Made by a program: the position numbers and the translations under genes. A DNA stretch of 58,944 nt. It comes from an uncultured Bacteroides sp. GTDB taxonomy: Bacteria; Bacteroidota; Bacteroidia; Bacteroidales; Bacteroidaceae. The notes under the pieces are model-generated. The model was not told the DNA's origin. It worked only from the letters and a program-made list of their open reading frames with translations, and did no database searches. Shown here piece after piece: positions 1 through 8,364 of this stretch (position 1 is the stretch's first letter; each line of letters starts with the position of its first letter). The DNA lies in assembly GCA_944322275.1 (NCBI GenBank), contig CALUOV010000003.1:1-58944 (forward strand), given 5' to 3'.

Positions 1-1
1 C

Positions 2-553
2 TATAAATTTAATACTTTTATCGCTATGTTCCTAATTATCAGAAAAATATATTTATCCTTATTTCGAACTCACGTTAATTTAGGTGCAAGTTGGAAAGGA
101 TTCGATTTGTCTATCATGGGACAAGGCGTACAAGGCGTGAAGCATTATGCGAAAGATTGGGGCATTCAGCCTTTCCGTCAAGGATCGCCTATATCATGGG
201 ATTACATAGAAAATATGTGGACGGAGGATAATCCTAACGGCAAATACCCGCGTCTTTATTATGACAATATGGGCGGTACAAAGAATACGCGTGCCAATAC
301 TTTCTTCTTGTATAATGGTTCTTATTTCCGATTAAAGAATGTCACTTTCGGTTATACGATTCCGCAAGACTGGACTCAGAAAATTAAAATAGAGAAGCTG
401 CGTGTTTATTTCTCCGGTGACAATTTGTTGACCATCACAAAATTCCCGCAAGGAGGAGATCCCGAGCGTAACTATACTTCCACTTCCGGTACGCGTTTGG
501 TGTATTACCCGCAAAATCGTGTCATTTCATTTGGTGTAAATATTCAATTCTAA
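2..553 (+). CDS. SusC-like TonB-dependent receptor, C-terminal end (partial)
   Basis: This is the tail of an outer-membrane SusC-family transporter, which imports oligosaccharides with its SusD partner and TonB energy. The reading frame is open from base 2, so the gene is cut by the window edge. From the segment VNLGASWKGFDLSIMGQG onward it matches the last strands of SusC barrels: the W(T/K)EDNP-type loop, YFRLKNVTFGYTIP, LRVYFSGDNLLT and the ending ISFGVNIQF with a terminal aromatic residue. The first 20 or so residues, before THVNLG, are hydrophobic and do not look like SusC, which may reflect a frameshift, a recombination joint or poor edge sequence. The susD gene follows after 14 bp. Family certain; N-terminal boundary uncertain. 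Confidence 0.85.
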   Translation, partial: YKFNTFIAMFLIIRKIYLSLFRTHVNLGASWKGFDLSIMGQGVQGVKHYAKDWGIQPFRQGSPISWDYIENMWTEDNPNGKYPRLYYDNMGGTKNTRANTFFLYNGSYFRLKNVTFGYTIPQDWTQKIKIEKLRVYFSGDNLLTITKFPQGGDPERNYTSTSGTRLVYYPQNRVISFGVNIQF

Positions 554-567
554 AATCCTATAATAAT

Positions 568-2046
568 ATGAAGTCGAAAAAAATTGTATATATTTCGCTC
601 CTTATAGGGAGCTTGTGCGCAAGCGGTTGTTCGAGTATTTTGGATACTCCTCCTACCTCAACGCCTTCAGAAAATGTATTTTGGCAGTCATTGGCCGATT
701 TTGAGTCCGCATTGACCGGGTGCTACCAAGGCATGCAGGAAGAGTCCTTGTCATGGATTATACCTACATACGATTGTTTGACAGACAATGCTTACGGAAA
801 CCAGGGTTCGAGCAAAATTTATAATGCAGATATGATTCAAGCCGACAACATAGACCCCTCTATGGGAGGACTGGTTGATAAAATCTATCAGGAAGCGTAT
901 GGCGCCATTGCCCGTATCAATATATTCTTGGATCAACTTAACAAATATCAAGGGACAGACATAGAAGCCGTGCGCAATCAGATGGAAGGGGAAGCTCTTT
1001 TCCTTCGTTCTTATTGTTACTACTTGTTGTATATGTTTTATGGAGAAATTCCTTATGTCGATAAACCGTTGACTTTAGATACTCAAAATATGCCTAAAAA
1101 CACGCTTGATGAGGTTTATGTAAAGTTGAGTACAGATTTACAGTCCGCTATTGACAAAATGGATGAGCAGACCTATAAAGAATCTGGGGGACATGCCACC
1201 AAGGGGGCTGCGCAAGCCTTGAAGGCTCGTTTGCTTATGTTCCATGCTTATGGAGACGATGGTAACATAACTCATCCGGAAGAGGTTGAAGAGGCTTACC
1301 AATTGTTGGAGAGTATCAAAGGTTACTCGTTAGATGAGAGTTATGCCGACTTGTTCCGTCCTGGCAACCAAGAGGCGAGCGGTGAAATTGTTTTCTCTAT
1401 AAAGTTCTTAGCTCCGAACAGTTATCATACCTTTGACAATTATTACGGAAATTATGGCATGATGAATCCGGTAGAAAACTTGACAGCCGAATATGAGGAA
1501 GGCGACCAACGGTTGCAGCAGAACGTGGCCTTTGACGATGTGTACCAGTGGGAAGGTGGAGAAGTGATAAACCTTACCAAGTCCAGCAATGGTAAGCGTA
1601 TGATCAAATGGTTGAGACCTGTGCTGACTCAGAGTGATTTTTGGAATCAAACGGAACGTAGTGAGCAGGACATCGTGATATTGCGTTGGGGAGAACTGCT
1701 GTTGCTGAAAGCCGAGGCTGCCAATGAACTCGGATTGCCGGGCGCGGCGGCTATGGTTAACGAAGTGAGAGACCGTGCCGGCCTGTCTCCTTTGCCGGAA
1801 GGATTGAGTCAGGCGGAAATGCGTGAAGCGATTCGTCATGAACGCCGTATGGAAACTCCGTTTGAGTTGATTCGTTATTATGATATGCGCAGATGGAAAA
1901 TCATGGATAAGCTTAATGGCTTGGTATTGGATCCGGATTATTACAATATTATTCCGGCGTGGTCTAAAGCGCATGAATATTTGCCTCTTCCGCAAGGACA
2001 AATAGATTTCTCCAACGGCGTGTTAGTACAGAATCCAAATTATTAA
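568..2046 (+). CDS. SusD/RagB-family surface glycan-binding lipoprotein (pair 1)
   Basis: Outer-membrane lipoprotein that caps the preceding SusC transporter and binds glycan for import. The signal peptide ends in a lipobox (ASGC) with the lipidated Cys at residue 21. The 492-residue length is usual for SusD. Family features include the FLRSYCYYLLYMFYGEIPYV helix-repeat segment near residue 145, ILRWGELLLLKAEAANE, the RDRAGLSPLP segment, HERRMETPFELIRYYDMRRW, and the C-terminal LPLPQGQIDFSN...QNPNY ending. It lies 14 bp after susC and is followed by a strong terminator, so the pair ends a transcript. The ligand cannot be read from the sequence. Confidence 0.95.
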   Translation: MKSKKIVYISLLIGSLCASGCSSILDTPPTSTPSENVFWQSLADFESALTGCYQGMQEESLSWIIPTYDCLTDNAYGNQGSSKIYNADMIQADNIDPSMGGLVDKIYQEAYGAIARINIFLDQLNKYQGTDIEAVRNQMEGEALFLRSYCYYLLYMFYGEIPYVDKPLTLDTQNMPKNTLDEVYVKLSTDLQSAIDKMDEQTYKESGGHATKGAAQALKARLLMFHAYGDDGNITHPEEVEEAYQLLESIKGYSLDESYADLFRPGNQEASGEIVFSIKFLAPNSYHTFDNYYGNYGMMNPVENLTAEYEEGDQRLQQNVAFDDVYQWEGGEVINLTKSSNGKRMIKWLRPVLTQSDFWNQTERSEQDIVILRWGELLLLKAEAANELGLPGAAAMVNEVRDRAGLSPLPEGLSQAEMREAIRHERRMETPFELIRYYDMRRWKIMDKLNGLVLDPDYYNIIPAWSKAHEYLPLPQGQIDFSNGVLVQNPNY

Positions 2047-2070
2047 GGATTGCTTTCAGGATGATACGGG

Positions 2071-2113
2071 GCGTGTCAAGACAGGAGAGGAAATCCTGTT
2101 TTGGCACGCTTTT
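2071..2113 (+). terminator. Rho-independent terminator after susD 1
   Basis: A GCGTGTCAAGACAGGA arm pairs with TCCTGTTTTGGCACGC (one or two mismatches) across a short purine-rich loop and is followed by TTTT. It sits 25 bp after the susD stop codon and separates this pair from the downstream esterase gene. Confidence 0.85.
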
Positions 2114-2399
2114 GAAATAATAGAAGGTGCGTCTTCTTCAAATCTTTTATGATTTAATAGCTTTGTGGGGTCTCTGATAGATTGTGTTGTAACTCCTACC
2201 TGACTTTGAGACATTCTTATAAATTTTTGATACGATTTTTAGAACGAAGATAAAGCTTATTCTTCACTTTTGAGACCGTGTTAAAACCAGTTTTTAAAAA
2301 TGAGAATACAGCTATTTTGCCAACGGAGTATATACTCACTAAAAGGGCAATAAGTATTATAGTTTCATTGTATAATAATTGTTTAAGAAAAAAAAGATT
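2114..2399 (+). other. Intergenic leader with a candidate promoter and a palindrome
   Basis: This non-coding stretch precedes the esterase gene. A perfect Bacteroides -7 element, TAGCTTTG, lies at 2158-2165, but no clear -33 TTTG sits at the usual spacing. If used, it would give a leader of about 225 nt. A perfect 12-bp palindrome, GAGTATATACTC, lies at 2326-2337, about 60 bp before the start codon, and could be a protein-binding site. No open reading frame of note was seen. Confidence 0.35.
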
Positions 2400-4943
2400 A
2401 TGCGGATTAAAATTTTCTTTCTTATCCTTTCGCTGTTGTGCACATCGGTTAACATGAATGCGAAAATCTTAAAGGAGAGTGCCCCTTCTCCTATCAAGAT
2501 TGCTTGTGTAGGCAATAGCATTACAGCAGGATATGGTGTGAAGAACCGAGACAAGGACAGCTATCCCATGCTGTTGGGGCAGATGTTAGGGCAGGAGTAT
2601 GAAGTACGCAATTTCGGCGTGAGCAGCAAGACCATGCTCCGCAAGGGAAATTCGTATATGGCGGAAAAGGCTTATCAAAGAGCGCTCGACTTTTGCCCGG
2701 ATATCTTGATTGTGAAGTTGGGCACCAATGATTCCAATCCGGAGTATTGGCAGTATAAAAAGGATTTCACGAAGGATATGAGGGACATGCTGAAGGCGTT
2801 TCGAAAGCGCTCGCCGGATGTCAAGATCTATCTTTGTTATCCGGTAGGCATACAGGGAGAAAGATTGAGGGACCGAGAACGGACGATTGTGGAGGAGATT
2901 ATCCCAATGATTAATGACGTGGCCGAACGGATGCAGGCGCAGATCATTGATTTGCATACGCCTACGGAAGGACGGGCTGAGCTTTTTTCAGACGAACTCC
3001 ATCCAAATGAAGAAGGCGCCCTGCTTATCGCGAAAACTATTTATAAGGTATTGGCTGGCAAAGACGCTGTATATGAAATGCAGCCTTTCCCGGGATTGAT
3101 GGGCGAATGGAAAGGATACAGACGTTACGATTTTAACTTTAAGAACAGGCAGGCCATTGTGGTATGCCCAGAAAAGGCATTGGAGGGGAATCCGTGGATA
3201 TGGCGCCCTGCATTCTTCGGGGCGTTCGCTTATGCTGACGAGGCATTGTTGGAAAAAGGTTTTCATGTGGTATATTATGATATGACGCATCAGTATGGCT
3301 GTCCCAAGGCGATCAAGGCGGGTACGGTTTTTTATGATGCAATGGTTGAGTCTTACGGGTTGTCTCCCAAAGTGACGTTGGAGGGGTTTAGCCGGGGAGG
3401 TTACTATGCGCTTCGGTGGGCGGTAGCCAATCCGGATAAGGTGGCCTGTCTTTATCTGGATAATCCGGTTTGCGATGTTTTTAGCTGGCCGGGAAAACAG
3501 CGGAAGGAACTGTGGAATGATTTTCTGGACTTGTGGGGATTAGATGAAAGTGTTGCTCCGGAGAGCTTTGAAGGGAACCCGATACGGCATCTTGAACCTT
3601 TGGCTAAGGCAGGGGTGCCTATATTGGCTGTGTGCGGGGATAGTGACAAGGTGGTACCTTTTGACGAGAATATGAAACCGCTCAGAGACGCGTATGCGGA
3701 GTTGGGAGGCCCGGTGGAATTGATTGTCAAGCCGGGTGCCGATCATCATCCGCATAGCCTGACTTCTCCGGAGCCGATTGTGGATTTTATAGTCCATAAC
3801 CAGCCGGCTTATCGTGCGGAGCAGCATTATCAGGCTCGCGGGAGCTTGCAAAACTCTTTGCTTCGTTTTAAAAAGGAAAAGAAGGGGCGTGTTGTTTTCC
3901 TTGGTGGTTCCATTACAAATATGGACGGGTGGAGAGATATGGTTCAGGCATGGCTGAAACGCCGTTTCCCTTATACGGACTTTGAGTTTGTCAATGCGGG
4001 AATCCCTTCTACCGGCACAACGCCTCATGCTTTTCGTTTGGAGAACGATGTCTTGTCGAAGGGAGAGGTTGACTTGCTGTTTGTCGAAGGGGCGGTGAAC
4101 GATTATGGTAACGGATTTTCCGCTACTGCGCAGATTCGTGGCATGGAAGGCGTAGTTCGTCACATGCGGCAGGAAAATCCCTATACGGATATAGTGATGC
4201 TTCATTTTATAAGTGATCCTTTCTTGACGATGTTTCCCAAGGGGCAGACACCGGACGTAATACTGAATCATGAGCGAGTGGCCAATTATTATGAGGTGCC
4301 ATCTGTCAATTGCGCGAAAGAAGTATCGGACCGGATAGAAGCGGGCGAATTTACATGGGCCGATTTTGGAGGACTGCATCCTGATAAATTCGGGCATAAG
4401 TTCTATGCCGCTGCCATTGAGTCTTTGCTAAATGGAATGTGGCAATCGGCATCGGATGAGACGGTACCGATGACACATGACATTCCGGAGGTTCCGTTGG
4501 ATGAGTATAGCTATACGCATGGGACGTTTCTCCCTTTGGAAGCAGCCCGTTTAGGCAAAGGATGGAATATTGTGCCCGATTGGAAGCAGGAAGGAAAAGC
4601 AGGGACGCGGGCAGGTTTCGTTCATGTCCCGATGCTCTATTCGAATACGCCCGGTTCTACCTTCAGTCTCTCCTTCCGGGGAAAGTCTGTCGGCTTGTTT
4701 ATGGCCTGCGGTCCTTGTTCGGGTATCATAGAATACAGCTTAGACGGCGGGAAATTCCAGAAATTAGATACGTATACACGTTGGAGCAAGAGTCTTTACC
4801 TGCCGTGGCTTTATGTGCTTGCTTCGGAACTGGATGCGGACAAGAGACATACGTTGGTGCTTCGTGTGTCGAGTGACAAAAACAAGGATAGTAAAGGGAC
4901 GGAATTAGTCATTCGTAATATAGTAGTTGACAGACTTGAGTAA
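2400..4943 (+). CDS. Secreted three-domain esterase: SGNH - alpha/beta hydrolase - SGNH
   Basis: Probable periplasmic or surface carbohydrate esterase of 847 residues. I chose the ATG at 2400, which gives a clean signal peptide (MRIKIFFLILSLLCTSVNMNA), over an upstream in-frame TTG at 2379. Domain 1 (about 30-220) is SGNH/GDSL: nucleophile block GNSITAGYG, block III GTNDS and catalytic DELHPN. Domain 2 (about 225-460) is an alpha/beta hydrolase with the nucleophile elbow GFSRGG, an acid candidate in CGDSDKVVP and His in GADHHPH. Domain 3 (about 480-847) is a second SGNH unit with GGSIT, GAVNDYG and GLHPDKFGH, followed by a beta-rich tail. All three appear to keep catalytic residues, so it may remove several acetyl or methyl esters from one glycan. 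It lies between two SusC/D pairs, which fits decorated pectin, but the ester type is unknown. Confidence 0.85.
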   Translation: MRIKIFFLILSLLCTSVNMNAKILKESAPSPIKIACVGNSITAGYGVKNRDKDSYPMLLGQMLGQEYEVRNFGVSSKTMLRKGNSYMAEKAYQRALDFCPDILIVKLGTNDSNPEYWQYKKDFTKDMRDMLKAFRKRSPDVKIYLCYPVGIQGERLRDRERTIVEEIIPMINDVAERMQAQIIDLHTPTEGRAELFSDELHPNEEGALLIAKTIYKVLAGKDAVYEMQPFPGLMGEWKGYRRYDFNFKNRQAIVVCPEKALEGNPWIWRPAFFGAFAYADEALLEKGFHVVYYDMTHQYGCPKAIKAGTVFYDAMVESYGLSPKVTLEGFSRGGYYALRWAVANPDKVACLYLDNPVCDVFSWPGKQRKELWNDFLDLWGLDESVAPESFEGNPIRHLEPLAKAGVPILAVCGDSDKVVPFDENMKPLRDAYAELGGPVELIVKPGADHHPHSLTSPEPIVDFIVHNQPAYRAEQHYQARGSLQNSLLRFKKEKKGRVVFLGGSITNMDGWRDMVQAWLKRRFPYTDFEFVNAGIPSTGTTPHAFRLENDVLSKGEVDLLFVEGAVNDYGNGFSATAQIRGMEGVVRHMRQENPYTDIVMLHFISDPFLTMFPKGQTPDVILNHERVANYYEVPSVNCAKEVSDRIEAGEFTWADFGGLHPDKFGHKFYAAAIESLLNGMWQSASDETVPMTHDIPEVPLDEYSYTHGTFLPLEAARLGKGWNIVPDWKQEGKAGTRAGFVHVPMLYSNTPGSTFSLSFRGKSVGLFMACGPCSGIIEYSLDGGKFQKLDTYTRWSKSLYLPWLYVLASELDADKRHTLVLRVSSDKNKDSKGTELVIRNIVVDRLE

Positions 4944-4965
4944 GACGTCTTTCCGACCGCTAATT

Positions 4966-5019
4966 CACATTTAAAGGGAGATCTTTTCACATTTAAAAAG
5001 ACACTGTGACACATTTAAA
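4966..5019 (+). promoter_or_regulatory. Candidate operator: three CACATTTAAA repeats at 22-bp spacing
   Basis: The 10-mer CACATTTAAA occurs at 4966-4975, 4988-4997 and 5010-5019. Start-to-start distance is exactly 22 bp each time, about two helical turns, so all copies face the same side of the DNA. The array lies between the esterase stop and the second susC, about 75 bp upstream of a -7-like element. Evenly phased direct repeats are what an AraC-type DNA-binding domain would use, and the regulator at 13113-17240 has one. The link is inference. Confidence 0.5.
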
Positions 5020-5093
5020 GTGAAGGTGCATTCGATAAACGCCATTAGACTCACATTGTATTTTACTGATTATCAGTCCGTTTTCCTTTGATA

Positions 5094-5101
5094 TAATTTT
5101 G
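5094..5101 (+). promoter_or_regulatory. Candidate -7 promoter element of susC 2
   Basis: TAATTTTG fits the Bacteroides -7 consensus TAnnTTTG and lies 95 bp before the susC start codon. A convincing -33 TTTG at 19-21 bp spacing is missing, which would fit a promoter that needs an activator bound at the upstream repeat array. Confidence 0.35.
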
Positions 5102-5196
5102 ATAGCGAATGATACAATTTTTATAATAAAAGTTCTATTCTTTTTTTTTATTTTGCAAGCGTTAACGTATTTATTTTACTAAAAAATTAAGTAACC

Positions 5197-8100
5197 ATGA
5201 AACATGTATTTAAATTACGAACGCTTGCAAGCCGAATCTTTTTAGTTTTGTGCGGCTGCGTTTTTGCCATGTCGGTCTGTGCGCAGAACATGGTAGTAAC
5301 AGGAACTGTGATTGATTCGGAAAAGAATCCGCTGATAGGCGTAACGGTATTGGATATGGGGAATACGGATAATGGAACCATAACCGATGTGGAAGGTAAT
5401 TTCTCGATAAGAACCACTTCGGGTGCCCGTTTAAAATTTAGCTATGTAGGTTATAAAGATGTTATAGAAACGGTTGATGGAGATAAAATCAACGTGACGC
5501 TGTTTGAAGACTCGCAATCACTGGATGAGGTGGTCGTAGTTGGTTACGGTACGCAGAAAAAGGGTAGCATTACGGGTAGTGTCACCAGTGTGGACGCCGA
5601 AGCGATAGAAGAATTTCCTTCAGCTAATTTGTCTACAGCGTTGGCTGGTCGTTTGTCCGGTGTATATATCAGCCAGGGTACGGGCAAACCGGGTTCGGCG
5701 GCGTCTTTCAGCGTACGTGCCAAAGGAACCCCCAATAACTCGGATCCGCTTTATGTCATCGATGGAGCTATCAGAGATAAAATGGCTTTTGACGCGCTTG
5801 ACGCCAGTGAAGTAGCCAATATCTCGGTATTGAAAGATGGTGCTTCGGCGGCGGTTTACGGTTCAAGAGCCGCCAACGGAGTAGTACTGGTTACCACTAA
5901 AAAAGGAGGTAATGGTAAGCCTACCATTAATTATACCGGTACCATCGGTATAGACGTGGCCGCAATGATACCGGAAACATTGACTGCTTATGAACATGCC
6001 ACCTACCTTAACGACCGGGCTATTCAGGGTTATATTAATAATAAAATTTGGAATCCGGCAGGGGAATATCAAGATCCTACCACAACTGCCTCTTGGTACA
6101 CTGATGATGAGCTGGAACATTTTAAGTCTACGGATTATTGTTTTTTAGACGATGCTTGGAGGACTCCGTGGACAACCCGCCATGCGGTTAATATTACGGG
6201 CGGAACAGACAAGATTCGTTATTTCATTGGAGGTAGTTATTATTATAATGTAGGTTCGTTCGATAACCTGAAATATTCTAAGTATAATTTCCGCGCAAGT
6301 ATTGACGCTGATGTTACCAAAGACATCACCGTAGGATTGAATATTAGTACGGATAATCGTAAAGATACGAAACCTAATTGGAAATCGGATGGAGACAGAG
6401 ATCGCATGAACGATTTGTATAAAGGTCTGTTGCTCCGTACGAAAATGATTCCCAGCATGATTAATGGTTTGCCCGTAGGTAACTTCATTGAATGGCATCC
6501 TTTGATGCTGATTAGCGAGGAGTCAGGTCTGCATACCAAGAAGTGGCAGAACGTGAACGTGAATGCGACCTTTGAATATCGGGTGCCTTTTGTAAAAGGA
6601 TTGAAACTGAAGTTACAATATAACCGGAACTTGGACAATCGGTTGATTAAAAAATTTAATTATCCATACGATATGTATGTATTCCAAACGGCGGGGACCA
6701 ACAATCATTACATTGACCCTGCAAACATTGTCGTTTCAACGAAAACCAGGGATGACGGAAACTATGTGTTTAAGGAGAATAAGTTGGCCGAAGATTATCA
6801 ATTGAACTTCTTTGTTACTTATGATAGAACATTTGGTAAGCATGACTTGAGCGCTCTGTTTGTTTACGAACAGTCCGAAGGAAATAGCGAGGCTTTTGAC
6901 GCACAACGAAACGGATTGATTACTTGGGAAATGCCTGAATTCTTCGGAGCCAGTGGTGATGCTTCACAATCTATAGTGGGCGATGGGAATGTGGAGGAGA
7001 CCGGACGTCTGTCCTATGTAGGTCGTGTGAATTACGCTTACGATGACAAATATTTGTTGGAAGCCGCTTTCCGTGTGGACGGTTCTACTAAGTTTGCTCC
7101 GAGCCAGCGTTGGGGATTTTTCCCTTCCATATCCCTTGGGTGGCGTATCTCCAGCGAACCGTTTTTTTATAACAACATCAAGTTCATAGACTATATGAAG
7201 TTGCGTGGTTCTGTTGCGACATTGGGTAACGATGCTATCGGTGGTTGGCAATGGATGGCCCGTTATGGTATCACAACGGGTGCTGTCTTCAATGCTTTGT
7301 CATACGGCTTGGAACCGAAAGAGGTACCCAATCCTAATCTGACGTGGGAAAAGTCCACCTCTTATAATATAGGTTTCGACAGCCGTTGGTTTAATAACAA
7401 ATTGGACTTCAGTTTCGAATATTTTTATCGTCGTACGTACGACATTTTGGACGAGTTGAGTGTCAGTGTACCGACTACTTACGGAGCGGAATTGCCTGAA
7501 GAAAATTATTCAGAAGTGAAGTCACGCGGCTTTGAGATAGAATTAGGTTGGAACGATCGGATAGGTAATGTGGACTGGTATGTACGAGGTAACTTTAGTC
7601 TTGCAAACAGTTGGTGGTCCAAAAAAGATGAAGCGGAAAACATCCGACCTTATAAATCCGAAATCGGGCAATCCTTGGATCGGGAATGGGGTTTTGAATG
7701 CATCGGCATGATACGCACTGAAGAACAGTTGGAACAATACATGAAGGAAAACCCGAATATGACAATCAAAGGTCAGAAACCTGGTTTGGGTATGTTGATT
7801 TATAAAGATGTGCGTGGTCCGGAGTCGGACGAACCGGACGGTATCATCACTGATGATGACAAAGTTGTAATCATCGACAAAAAGGTTCCGCCTATTACTT
7901 ATGGTTTCTCCATCGGAGGTCAATGGAAAGGTTTTATGTTGGATTTGTTCTTCCAAGGTATGGCGGGTAATAAGAAATTGATGGATTTCCGTGGTAATGG
8001 TATTAATGCGCATACAAGCACGTTCGAGTGGTATAAGGACCACTGGACACCAGACAATACAGATGCCTCTATGCCAGGTGCCACGCAATACAAGAACAAT

Positions 8101-8343
8101 GAAGCTTCCAGTTTCTGGGTGCGTAATGGCTCTTTCTTGCGTTTGAAAAACGTGTCATTGTCATATGATTTGCCCAAGAACTTTACGCAACGTTTTGGCA
8201 TTGACAAAATCAGATTGTTTGTGAACGGTTCCAATTTGTTCTTGTTGCAAGACAAAGTAAAATGGATGGATCCTGAAGCCACAAGTATTTCGGATTATCC
8301 TGTGATGAGGAATTTCTCATTTGGTGTAAATGTTACTATTTAA
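5197..8343 (+). CDS. SusC-like TonB-dependent outer-membrane transporter (pair 2)
   Basis: TonB-dependent oligosaccharide importer of 1048 residues, the usual SusC size. A signal peptide (about 1-30, ending VCAQ) is followed by a carboxypeptidase-regulatory-like beta-sandwich (about 32-105: VTGTVIDSEKNPLIGVTV), then a TonB-box region and plug starting at SLDEVVVVGYGTQKKGSITG (about 108-130). The plug contains LAGRLSGVYI, DPLYVIDGAI and VLKDGASAAVYGSRAANGVVLVTT-type segments. The barrel ends with the typical SFGVNVTI. It has no N-terminal STN domain, so it is probably not wired to an anti-sigma factor, in contrast to the SusC at 52087-55353. The susD partner follows after 21 bp. Likely regulated through the repeat array at 4966-5019. 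Confidence 0.95.
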   Translation: MKHVFKLRTLASRIFLVLCGCVFAMSVCAQNMVVTGTVIDSEKNPLIGVTVLDMGNTDNGTITDVEGNFSIRTTSGARLKFSYVGYKDVIETVDGDKINVTLFEDSQSLDEVVVVGYGTQKKGSITGSVTSVDAEAIEEFPSANLSTALAGRLSGVYISQGTGKPGSAASFSVRAKGTPNNSDPLYVIDGAIRDKMAFDALDASEVANISVLKDGASAAVYGSRAANGVVLVTTKKGGNGKPTINYTGTIGIDVAAMIPETLTAYEHATYLNDRAIQGYINNKIWNPAGEYQDPTTTASWYTDDELEHFKSTDYCFLDDAWRTPWTTRHAVNITGGTDKIRYFIGGSYYYNVGSFDNLKYSKYNFRASIDADVTKDITVGLNISTDNRKDTKPNWKSDGDRDRMNDLYKGLLLRTKMIPSMINGLPVGNFIEWHPLMLISEESGLHTKKWQNVNVNATFEYRVPFVKGLKLKLQYNRNLDNRLIKKFNYPYDMYVFQTAGTNNHYIDPANIVVSTKTRDDGNYVFKENKLAEDYQLNFFVTYDRTFGKHDLSALFVYEQSEGNSEAFDAQRNGLITWEMPEFFGASGDASQSIVGDGNVEETGRLSYVGRVNYAYDDKYLLEAAFRVDGSTKFAPSQRWGFFPSISLGWRISSEPFFYNNIKFIDYMKLRGSVATLGNDAIGGWQWMARYGITTGAVFNALSYGLEPKEVPNPNLTWEKSTSYNIGFDSRWFNNKLDFSFEYFYRRTYDILDELSVSVPTTYGAELPEENYSEVKSRGFEIELGWNDRIGNVDWYVRGNFSLANSWWSKKDEAENIRPYKSEIGQSLDREWGFECIGMIRTEEQLEQYMKENPNMTIKGQKPGLGMLIYKDVRGPESDEPDGIITDDDKVVIIDKKVPPITYGFSIGGQWKGFMLDLFFQGMAGNKKLMDFRGNGINAHTSTFEWYKDHWTPDNTDASMPGATQYKNNEASSFWVRNGSFLRLKNVSLSYDLPKNFTQRFGIDKIRLFVNGSNLFLLQDKVKWMDPEATSISDYPVMRNFSFGVNVTI

Positions 8344-8364
8344 TCATATAAAAGTATTAATAAA

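Noticed and set aside
1408-2001. 197-codon open frame on the minus strand inside susD 1
   Set aside because: It runs antisense to a clear SusD gene, has no recognisable domain and is rich in His/Arg/Ile typical of shadow frames.
3540-4397. 285-codon minus-strand frame inside the esterase gene
   Set aside because: The opposite strand encodes well-supported hydrolase domains; the shadow has no family motif.
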